A stretch of DNA of 64,000 bases from Rhizobacter koreensis (GTDB taxonomy: Bacteria; Pseudomonadota; Gammaproteobacteria; Burkholderiales; Burkholderiaceae_C): assembly GCF_013366375.1 (NCBI RefSeq), contig NZ_JABWMJ010000012.1, positions 117,465 to 181,464 of the forward strand. The letters run 5' to 3'. Every line of letters starts with the position of its first letter. The stretch's first letter is position 1. The position numbers and the translations under genes are program-made. Positions 1 to 6,960 of this stretch are shown here, piece after piece. The notes under the pieces were generated by a model. It had not been told where the DNA came from. It made no database searches and saw only the letters and a program-made list of their open reading frames with translations.

Positions 1-265
1 GCGGCAGGAAGCCGGTGTGGGTGCCGCTGCGCACCGCGCCGCCCTCGCGGTCGATCCAGGCTTCGGCCTCGACCACCGCGGAGGCGATGGCGTCGGCTTC
101 CTCGTCGCAGGGCTCGACGTCGAGGAAGCGCTGCGAGCGCAGGCGACCGCCCTCGAGCCCGACGATCGCCACCGATGCCTTGAAGCCGGTGTCGAGCGCA
201 ACGCTCGTCACGGTCAGCCGGTAGCCCTTGTAGGTGAACGGTTCCATCGCGGTCGTTTCGGTCAC
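1..265 (-). CDS. Conserved hypothetical protein, truncated by window edge
   Basis: An open frame of 88 codons runs off the left edge. From the GTG at 265 it begins MTETTAMEPFTYKGYRLTV and continues with alternating hydrophobic and polar residues typical of a small beta-rich cytosolic domain. GGAGG at 276-280 lies 10 bases before the GTG; an ATG at 247 (MEPFTYKGY) is the alternative start. There is no signal peptide or membrane segment in the visible part. I do not recognise the family. It is transcribed away from the small gene at 479, with a gap of about 210 bases that may hold both promoters. Confidence 0.6.
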   Translation of the reverse strand, partial: MTETTAMEPFTYKGYRLTVTSVALDTGFKASVAIVGLEGGRLRSQRFLDVEPCDEEADAIASAVVEAEAWIDREGGAVRSGTHTGFLP

Positions 266-478
266 GCGGCGTCATCCTCCGCACGCTGCCGGCAGCGAGG
301 GGGCGCGCCGCACGGGTGTAGCCGATTGTTGCAGCCGGCGTTGCGTTCACGCGTCCATTGGTCGGACCGGGCTCCCGCGGCGCCCGCATGTGAGACATTT
401 GCCACGCTCGCGCTGCCTGCGCTGCCGTCGCACGAAGGACGGCGCAGTAAAAGGCGGCCCATCAGTTTGGAGGTAGGC

Positions 479-736
479 ATGGGCATGGAAGTACGCCGAC
501 GAAGCCTGGAAGAGCCTTACGCGGCGTGGCGCAGCGAGGTCGACCGGCTTCTCGATCTGCTCGACAAGCCGGGAACGCCGCGCCCGGACTTCGGCGCGAT
601 CCGCAAGGCGATCCGCGACATGGATCTGGCGATGCGCGACTACATGTGGTCGGTCCGCCGCGTGCGCGCCGGCGATCTGCTGCACACCACCCCGGGCGAG
701 CGCGACCACGGCTTCCGGCCGGCCGGCCCGCGCTGA
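479..736 (+). CDS. Small hypothetical protein (85 aa), charged and helical
   Basis: The start is the ATG at 479, chosen because GGAGG at 469-473 sits five bases upstream. The frame is open further upstream, but that stretch has no initiation signal and reads like non-coding sequence. The protein is rich in Arg, Asp and Leu (for example AAWRSEVDRLLDLLDK and FGAIRKAIRDMDLAMRD) and is predicted to be mostly helical and soluble. A second in-frame ATG (codon 3) is also possible. I cannot name a family. It is flanked by the divergent partial gene at 1-265 and faces the tail of the MHYT-GGDEF-EAL gene. Confidence 0.6.
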   Translation: MGMEVRRRSLEEPYAAWRSEVDRLLDLLDKPGTPRPDFGAIRKAIRDMDLAMRDYMWSVRRVRAGDLLHTTPGERDHGFRPAGPR

Positions 737-820
737 GCGCTCGCGGGCGCCGCGCCTCGCGACCCCGCGCCCTCCGCCACCCGCCGCTGCGCTGACGCAC
801 CCGCATCGCCCCCGGCCTGC

Positions 821-2983
821 TCAGCCGAACACCGTCTGGTCGAGCAGCATCGACGGCGAGAAGTCGACCGTTCCGCGCGGCCGCTCGCCGCGAGCCCAGC
901 CCACCAGCGCGTCCGCGCTCATCGGCTTGGCGAAGAAGTAGCCCTGCAGCTCGTCGCAGGCGAGATCGATCAGGATCTCCGACTGCCCCGCCGTCTCGAC
1001 GCCTTCGGCGACCACGCGCAAGCCGAGCGCGTGCGAGAGGCGGATCACCGCGTCGACCACCGCGCGAGCGTCGCCGCTGGTCTCGAGGTCCTGGATGAAG
1101 CTGCGGTCGATCTTGAGCTGACGCGCGGGCAGCTGGCGCAGATAGCTCAGGCTCGAGTACCCGGTTCCGAAGTCGTCGATCGAGAGGAACACGCCGGCGC
1201 GCGCCAGGCCGTCGAACGCGCGCTGGGTCTCGCTCACGTCCTCCATCGCGGCTGACTCGGTGATCTCGCACATCAGCTGCGCCGGGTCCACGGCGTGGCG
1301 CGCGAGCGCCGCCTCGATGCGCTCGACGAGGTTGCCCTGGCGCAGCTGGTGCGGCGAGACGTTGATCGCGACGCGCATCCGCAGGCCCTGGTCGGCCCAG
1401 GCGGCGATCTGCCGGCAGGCCTCGTCGACGACCCAGTCGCCGATCGCGCCGATGAGGCCGAAGCGCTCGGCCATCGGGATGAACACGTTCGGCGGGATGG
1501 AGCCGCGCGTCGGATGGTGCCAGCGCAGCAGTGCCTCGACGCTGCCGATGCGACGCCGCTGGCTGTTGACCTTGGGCTGGTAATGCAGCTCGAACTCGCC
1601 GCGTGCGACTGCGCTGCGCAGGTCGGCCTGCAGTTCGACCTGATCGCGCGCGTCGCTTTCCATGCGCGCCTCGTACAGCACGTGGCGCGAACCGCCGCCC
1701 TGCTTGGCCGCGTACATCGCGGCGTCGGCGTTGGCGAGCAGACGCTCGGGCGGGCCGTGGTCCGGATAGACCGCGATCCCGACCGAGCACGAGACGCTGA
1801 CCTGGCGACCGCCCAGGTTGAACGGCAAGCCGATGGCATGGACCACGCGGCGCGCGGTGCGCACCGCGTCGTCGGTGCTGAACACCCCTTCGGCGAGCAG
1901 CACGAACTCGTCGCCGCCGATGCGGGCGATGGTGTCGCCCTCGCGCGCGCCCTCGCGCAGCCGGCTCGCCGCCTCGACCAGCAGCTGGTCGCCGGCGGCA
2001 TGCCCGAACGAGTCGTTGATCGGCTTGAAGCCGTCGAGGTCGATGAACATGACCACCAGCCGCTCGGCATGGCGTTCGTCGGCACGCGTGGCCTCGCGGC
2101 GATGCCGCGCCACCGCGTGCGCCATGCGGTCCTCGAAGAGGGCCCGGTTCGGCAGACCGGTCAAGGCGTCGTGCAGCGCAAGGCGCTGCAGCTCCTCGTT
2201 GGCGATCATCAGCGAGCCGGCGAGGCGCACGCTGGTGTCGCGCAGGCGCCGGTCGAGCGCCGAGGTGAACAGGGTGAGGCCGAGGATGAGACCCGACGAG
2301 AGCACGACCAGTGCACCCAGGCCGTCGCCGCCGACGGTGTCGATGCTGCGGCAGATGCTGCCCTCGACGAAGCTCGCGGCGGCCATGCCGGTGTAGTGCA
2401 TCGCGCTGATGGCGAGCCCGAAGGCGATCGCGGCGGCGAGGCGCAGGCCGAACATGAGGAGCCGGCGTTCGTTCCCGGAGAACGTGCGCAGGCCGAAGAA
2501 GACCAGCAGCGCGCCCGCCGACGCCAGCATCGCGATGCCGATCGACGCGGCGACGAGGCGCACGTTCCAGACGATGCCCGGAGCGACGTCGATCGCCGCC
2601 ATGCCGGTGTAGTGCATCGCGCAGATGCCGGCCGCCATCGCCGTCGATCCGGCGACCAGGCGCCGCACCGTCAGGCGCCCGCGGCTCGCGATGAAGAGCG
2701 CGACACCCGACACCGCGACCGCGGCGATCCACGACAGCAGCGTGAGCCCGTACGTGTAGCGCAGGTCGATCGGCACCGAGTACGCCAGCATGCCGACGAA
2801 GTGCATCGACCAGATGCCGCTGCCGAGCGCGACCGAGCCGCCGCCCCACCATGCGAGGCCGGCCGTGCGCTCCTGCCCGCGCATGCGGTCGGCAAGGTCG
2901 AGTGCCACGTAGGACGCGAGCACGGCGACGGCGATCGAGCCGAACACCACCCACGGGTCGTAGCTGGGAACGAGAAAGTTCAA
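821..2983 (-). CDS. MHYT-GGDEF-EAL membrane c-di-GMP enzyme
   Basis: This 720-aa protein starts with a seven-helix-type MHYT sensor. Three MH(F/Y)xGM repeats (around residues 58, 119 and 193) lie in hydrophobic helices; the family is proposed to bind metal and sense a diatomic gas or redox state at the membrane. A GGDEF domain follows, with an intact GGDEF motif near residue 355 and an RxxD inhibitory site (REGD) five residues before it. The C-terminal EAL domain has the motif EALLRW near 481 and DDFGTGYSSLSYL. Both active sites look intact, so it could make or degrade c-di-GMP. It is transcribed divergently from the PYP/diguanylate cyclase operon, suggesting joint control of one c-di-GMP circuit. 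Confidence 0.93.
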   Translation of the reverse strand: MNFLVPSYDPWVVFGSIAVAVLASYVALDLADRMRGQERTAGLAWWGGGSVALGSGIWSMHFVGMLAYSVPIDLRYTYGLTLLSWIAAVAVSGVALFIASRGRLTVRRLVAGSTAMAAGICAMHYTGMAAIDVAPGIVWNVRLVAASIGIAMLASAGALLVFFGLRTFSGNERRLLMFGLRLAAAIAFGLAISAMHYTGMAAASFVEGSICRSIDTVGGDGLGALVVLSSGLILGLTLFTSALDRRLRDTSVRLAGSLMIANEELQRLALHDALTGLPNRALFEDRMAHAVARHRREATRADERHAERLVVMFIDLDGFKPINDSFGHAAGDQLLVEAASRLREGAREGDTIARIGGDEFVLLAEGVFSTDDAVRTARRVVHAIGLPFNLGGRQVSVSCSVGIAVYPDHGPPERLLANADAAMYAAKQGGGSRHVLYEARMESDARDQVELQADLRSAVARGEFELHYQPKVNSQRRRIGSVEALLRWHHPTRGSIPPNVFIPMAERFGLIGAIGDWVVDEACRQIAAWADQGLRMRVAINVSPHQLRQGNLVERIEAALARHAVDPAQLMCEITESAAMEDVSETQRAFDGLARAGVFLSIDDFGTGYSSLSYLRQLPARQLKIDRSFIQDLETSGDARAVVDAVIRLSHALGLRVVAEGVETAGQSEILIDLACDELQGYFFAKPMSADALVGWARGERPRGTVDFSPSMLLDQTVFG

Positions 2984-3398
2984 GGGTTCGGGCGCGCCGG
3001 GCGGAACGCGGATTGGCGAGGTGGAGCGAGGTTAGCGGCCGCCCGGCTCGGTCGATCGCCGCGTGAAGGCCCGGAACACCGACCAGATCGGCGCCTCGAT
3101 GCGGGCGCCGCCGAACGCGAGCGGGTCCCCCCGCCCCACCGTGCGCGCGCTCGCCGCGGGCGCCGGCGTCGAACACGGCACGCTGCGTCGGCCGATCCGC
3201 TGCGCAGCGCTTGCGCCGGCCCTGCCGGCAAGACTGTCGCGGCGTCGGCGACCGGCATCGCCTGCCGCCCGGCGCCGATCGCGAGCGCGATCCTGGCGTT
3301 CGACGGGCGCCGCGCCCAGCCCGACCTGCGCCGGCCACGCGCCCGCGCGGCACGCCGCGTGCGTTTTGTCTCGCCGCGCGTCGCCCAACCTCCAGAAC

Positions 3399-3426
3399 GC
3401 GCCCGATCGGCCGAAAGGCAGGGCGC
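3399..3426 (+). promoter_or_regulatory. GAAA-tetraloop hairpin in PYP leader
   Basis: GCGCCC (3399-3404) pairs with GGGCGC (3421-3426). Inside it GCC (3410-3412) pairs with GGC (3417-3419) around a GAAA tetraloop, with a five-base bulge on the 5' side. The next hairpin begins at the very next base, so the two could stack coaxially. This could be part of an RNA regulator; I could not match it to a known riboswitch class. Confidence 0.4.
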
Positions 3427-3448
3427 GCCGTCATGCCGACGGCTTTTT
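3427..3448 (+). terminator. Terminator-like hairpin with T5 just before PYP start
   Basis: GCCGTC (3427-3432), loop ATGCC, GACGGC (3438-3443), followed immediately by TTTTT (3444-3448). This is an intrinsic-terminator layout placed only 12 bases before the PYP ATG at 3461 and directly before its GGAG (3450-3453). No upstream same-strand gene needs a terminator here, so attenuation of the PYP operon is a reasonable inference. Confidence 0.5.
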
Positions 3449-3460
3449 CGGAGTTGAAAG

Positions 3461-3853
3461 ATGAGCGCGGTCCTGACCCTTGCATTCGACGCCGTCGACG
3501 CCCTGCCGGCGATCGACGCCATGAACGACGACACCCTGGACGACCTCGACTTCGGCGTCATCGGCATCGACGCCGACGGTGCCGTGCGGCGCTACAACGC
3601 GCCCGAGTCGCGCATGGCGGGCCTCAGTCCGCACCGGGTGCTCGGCCAGCCGATGTTCACGAGCGTCGCCCCGTGCATGAACAACTTCATGGTCGCGCAG
3701 CGCCTCGACGACGCGATGATGCTCGGCGAGGCGCTCGACGTCACCATCGACTACGTGCTCACGCTGCGCATGAAGCCGGTCAAGGTGAAGCTGCGCCTGC
3801 TCGCCGCGCCCGGCGCGGCGCTGCGCTACGTCCTGGTCCTGCGGCCGGCGTGA
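3461..3853 (+). CDS. pyp: Photoactive yellow protein-like PAS photoreceptor
   Basis: This 130-aa single-domain PAS protein matches the photoactive yellow protein fold from end to end. Aligned to Halorhodospira PYP, Tyr45 (in RRYNAPES), Glu49 and Cys72 (in VAPC) fall at the places of Tyr42, Glu46 and Cys69, with identical spacing (4 and 23 residues). These are the residues that hold and ligate p-coumaric acid. The late MKPVKVKLRLL strand matches MTPTKVKVHMKK, including the Met100 position. Thr50 and Arg52 are replaced by Ala and Leu, so the photocycle may differ. The stop overlaps the start of the diguanylate cyclase gene (TGATG), implying translational coupling and a light- or ligand-to-c-di-GMP role. 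No tyrosine ammonia lyase or coumaroyl ligase gene is in view, so chromophore loading is unproven. Confidence 0.7.
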   Translation: MSAVLTLAFDAVDALPAIDAMNDDTLDDLDFGVIGIDADGAVRRYNAPESRMAGLSPHRVLGQPMFTSVAPCMNNFMVAQRLDDAMMLGEALDVTIDYVLTLRMKPVKVKLRLLAAPGAALRYVLVLRPA

Positions 3854-5160
3854 TGTCGCTGGCGGATGCCACGGCCGAGGACCACGAGGCGCTGATCCAG
3901 TTCCTCTACCTCGCGCCGGTCGGGCTGGTGCAGACGCGCCTCGACGGCGAGATCGGGATGATCAACCCGATCTCCGCGCAGTTGCTGATGCCGCTCGCAC
4001 CCTTCGGCGACCTGAGCAACCTGTTCGGCGCGCTGCAGGGCGTCGCGCCCGACCTGCGCGCCCGCGTCGACGCCTACCCGGCGCCGCGCGGGGTGATCTG
4101 CGACGGTTTGCGCATCCAGGTGAGCGCCGGCGTGCCGGGTCGATCGGACCCGCAGATGCTCGCGCTGACGCTGGTCAAGCTCGATTCGAACCGGCTGATG
4201 GCCGTGCTCAGCGACATCACCGAGCAGGTACGGCGCGAGCGGCTCGCCCGCCAGAACGAGGCCTGGCTCAATGCCATCCTCACCGGCGTGAGCGACTACG
4301 CGCTGGTCTCGCTCGACCGCGACGGCCGCATCGACGACTGGAACGACAGCATCGGCCGCGTCACCGGCTTCAGCCGCGAGCAGGTGATCGGCGCGTCGTA
4401 CGCGCTCTTCTACCCGCCCGGCTCGATGACGCCGGAGCGAGTCGCCGATCGCCTCGCCGAGGCCGACGAGAACGGCTGGAGTCTCGACGACGGCTGGCGC
4501 CTCAAGGCCGACGGCAGCCGCTTCTGGTGCAGCGCCATGCTCGCGGTGCTACCCGAGAGCGCAGGCAGCACCGACCGCCCGGCTCCCGCCGACGACGCCG
4601 GCTACTGCCTGGTGCTGCGCGACATCACGGACAAGCGGGTGAAGGCCGAGGAGCACCGACGCGCGATCAGTTGCGACCACCTCACCGGTGTCGCCAACCG
4701 GCGCACCTTCTTCGAGCTCGCCGAGCTCGAGTTCGCACGCTGGACGCGGGCACCGCGCCCGCTGTCGCTGCTCTACGTCGACATCGACCACTTCAAGGCG
4801 GTCAACGACGCGCGCGGCCACGCGGTCGGCGACGCGGTGCTGCGCGACGTCGCCCTCACGCTCGGCACCCTGTTCCGCGAAGTCGACGTGGTGGCGCGCA
4901 TCGGTGGCGAGGAGTTCGCCGTGCTGCTGCCGTCGACCGGCCTCGAGGGCGCGGTCACCGCCGCCGACGCGCTGCGTGCCGCGGTCGCGGCCCGCTCGAC
5001 CATGGCCGAGGGCGGACCGGTGCAGGTCACGCTGAGCGTCGGCGTCGCGACGATGGCGCCCGACGTGACCGGCGTCGATGCGCTGCTGCGGCGGGCCGAC
5101 GAGGCGCTCTACGCCGCCAAGCGTGCCGGCCGCAACCGGGTCGAGTGCTGGGCAACGTGA
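3853..5160 (+). CDS. PAS-PAS-GGDEF diguanylate cyclase
   Basis: This 435-aa cytosolic protein makes c-di-GMP from two GTP. Residues about 10-115 form an atypical PAS-like input domain (ALIQFLYLAPVGLVQ, ending in SDITEQV). Residues about 140-260 are a clear PAS/PAC (SRDGRIDDWNDSIGRVTG-type, ending in RDITDKR). The C-terminal GGDEF domain carries GGEEF near residue 352 and an RxxD inhibitory site (REVD) exactly five residues upstream, so product feedback is expected. ATG at 3853 shares one base with the stop of the PYP gene; an in-frame GTG precedes it. The next gene starts inside its stop codon. Being translated with the PYP-like protein makes it the likely output of that sensor. Confidence 0.92.
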   Translation: MSLADATAEDHEALIQFLYLAPVGLVQTRLDGEIGMINPISAQLLMPLAPFGDLSNLFGALQGVAPDLRARVDAYPAPRGVICDGLRIQVSAGVPGRSDPQMLALTLVKLDSNRLMAVLSDITEQVRRERLARQNEAWLNAILTGVSDYALVSLDRDGRIDDWNDSIGRVTGFSREQVIGASYALFYPPGSMTPERVADRLAEADENGWSLDDGWRLKADGSRFWCSAMLAVLPESAGSTDRPAPADDAGYCLVLRDITDKRVKAEEHRRAISCDHLTGVANRRTFFELAELEFARWTRAPRPLSLLYVDIDHFKAVNDARGHAVGDAVLRDVALTLGTLFREVDVVARIGGEEFAVLLPSTGLEGAVTAADALRAAVAARSTMAEGGPVQVTLSVGVATMAPDVTGVDALLRRADEALYAAKRAGRNRVECWAT

Positions 5161-6935
5161 TCACCGACCTCCTGAGCCCGAGCGAAGGGCCGGCGGCGGC
5201 GGCGGCCGACGCCGCGCACGAAGCGCTGATGCAGTTTCTCTACCGTGCTCCGGTGGGGCTGGCACAGCTCGCGCGCGACGGCTCGATCGAGATGATCAAC
5301 CCGATGGCGGCCAACCTGCTGATGCCGCTCGCGCGCGACGCCAGCCTCGACAACCTGTTCGCGACCCTCCGTCACGTGCTGCCGGACCTCGGTGACGCGG
5401 TCGCCCGCTGCAGCGACCCGAGCGGGCTCATCTGCGACTCGACGCGCCTCAGCGTCGCCGCCGGCGCGGCCTCGGCCGAACCGCAGGTGCTGTCGTTCAG
5501 CCTGCTCAAGCTCGACGACGCACGGCTGATGGCGATGATCACCGACATCACCGGCGAGGTGCAGCGCGAGCAGAAGGTGCTGGCGACGCGGCTGCGCGCC
5601 GCCGCCCGCGTCGACGCCCTGACGCAGATGCCGAACCGCGCCGCGATCCGCGACCTCATCCAGGCGGCGATGGGCGCGGCGGGCGACGGCTACGCCGTCC
5701 TCTTCCTCAACTGCGACCGCTTCAAGCAGATCAACGACGCCTTCGGCCCGGCTGCCGGCGACGAACTGCTGAACCTGATTGCCGGGCGCCTGCGCAGCAC
5801 GCTGCGCGAAGGCGACGCGGTCGGTCGCGCCCGCGGCGACAGCGTCGCCGCACGAGTCGGCGGAGACGAGTTCGTCGTGCTGGTGCGCGGCGTACGGCGC
5901 GCCGGCGACCTCGACGCGATCGCCGAGCGGCTGCTCGATGCGCTGAACCGCCCGTACCCGCTCGGTGGGCGCCAGCTGCACTGCGCGCTCAGCATGGGCG
6001 TGCTCGCCGGCTCCGACGCGCACGGCGATGCCGATGCGGTGCTGCAGGACGCGAGCATCGCGATGGTCGAGGCCAAGCGCGCCGGCGGCGGCCGGCCGGC
6101 TCGCTTCGAGCCGGCGATGCGCGAGCGCGCGGCACGCCGCGGCGGGATCGAGGCCGATCTGCGCCGCGCGCTGCAGCTCGGCGAGCTGTTCGTCGTCTAC
6201 CAGCCGGTGGTCGGGCTCGCGGGGCCGCCCGGCTCGCTCGCGGTCGAGCGCAACGCCGGCGTCGAGGCGCTGGTGCGCTGGCAGCACCCGACGCGTGGCG
6301 TGGTGCCGCCGATCGAGTTCATCGGCGTCGCCGAGGAATCCGGCCTGATCGGCGAGCTCGGCGCGTTCGTCCTCGAAGCGGCGTGCCGCCAGTTCGTCAC
6401 CTGGCAGCGCGAGCTCGCCGACGACGCGCCTCGGCTGCTCGCCGTCAACCTGTCGCGCGGGCAGCTGCGCGAGGCGGGCTTCACCGCGCGCGTGGCGGCG
6501 ATCCTGCGCGAGACGGGCATCGACCCGCGCCAGCTGCAGCTCGAGGTGACCGAGAGCCTCGCCGCACAGGATCAGGCGGTGCAGGCCAGCCTCCACGAGC
6601 TGCGCGAGCTCGGCCTCAGCCTGGCGCTCGACGACTTCGGCACCGGCTATTCGTCCCTCGCGAGCCTGCACCTGCTGCCGGTCGGCGTGGTGAAGATCGA
6701 CCGCTCGTTCGTCAGCCAGGCCGTCGACAGCGCGCACCACCGGGTGCTGATCGAGGCGACCGTGCGTGTCGCCGAGAGCCTGCACATGGGAACGGTCGCC
6801 GAAGGCATCGAGACCGCCGCGCAGGCGGCAAGCGTGCACGCGCTCGGCTGCCGCAAGGGTCAGGGCTACCTGTTCAGCCCGCCGCTGCCGGCGGACGTGC
6901 TGGCGCGCTGGGTCAGGGGCGACGCGACCGCCTGA
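5157..6935 (+). CDS. PAS-GGDEF-EAL bifunctional c-di-GMP protein
   Basis: This 592-aa protein begins with a PAS-like domain (residues about 15-120) that is a clear paralogue of the one in the preceding gene: ALMQFLYRAPVGLAQ and LLMPLA are shared. The GGDEF domain has an intact GGDEF (near 235), but the segment between REGD and the motif carries an insert (GRARGDSVA), which moves the RxxD inhibitory site away. The EAL domain has EALVRW (near 368), LEVTES, DDFGTGYSSL and KIDRSF, so phosphodiesterase activity is plausible. The GTG start at 5157 overlaps the preceding TGA; another in-frame GTG lies 12 bases upstream. It ends 25 bases from the convergent giant operon. Confidence 0.9.
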   Translation: MITDLLSPSEGPAAAAADAAHEALMQFLYRAPVGLAQLARDGSIEMINPMAANLLMPLARDASLDNLFATLRHVLPDLGDAVARCSDPSGLICDSTRLSVAAGAASAEPQVLSFSLLKLDDARLMAMITDITGEVQREQKVLATRLRAAARVDALTQMPNRAAIRDLIQAAMGAAGDGYAVLFLNCDRFKQINDAFGPAAGDELLNLIAGRLRSTLREGDAVGRARGDSVAARVGGDEFVVLVRGVRRAGDLDAIAERLLDALNRPYPLGGRQLHCALSMGVLAGSDAHGDADAVLQDASIAMVEAKRAGGGRPARFEPAMRERAARRGGIEADLRRALQLGELFVVYQPVVGLAGPPGSLAVERNAGVEALVRWQHPTRGVVPPIEFIGVAEESGLIGELGAFVLEAACRQFVTWQRELADDAPRLLAVNLSRGQLREAGFTARVAAILRETGIDPRQLQLEVTESLAAQDQAVQASLHELRELGLSLALDDFGTGYSSLASLHLLPVGVVKIDRSFVSQAVDSAHHRVLIEATVRVAESLHMGTVAEGIETAAQAASVHALGCRKGQGYLFSPPLPADVLARWVRGDATA

Positions 6936-6960
6936 CGCCTGGCGGAGCGTCGCGCGCCGG

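Larger units (their letters stand above)
2984..3460. promoter_or_regulatory. Divergent intergenic region with structured leader
   Basis: This 477-bp gap separates two divergent c-di-GMP genes and should hold both promoters. No convincing gene is present; the open frames crossing it are shadows produced by high GC. The last 62 bases before the PYP start are occupied by two adjacent hairpins (listed separately). I could not identify a -35/-10 pair with confidence. Confidence 0.5.

Noticed and set aside
3399..3448. c-di-GMP (GEMM-type) riboswitch before the PYP operon
   Set aside because: A GAAA-capped stem is present, but the conserved GGCAAACC and GACGCAAAGCC parts of the known class are missing.
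462..3485. Minus-strand frame of 1007 codons over the MHYT-GGDEF-EAL gene
   Set aside because: Arg/Ala/Gly-rich shadow of the true 720-aa gene in another frame; no domain and no start signal.
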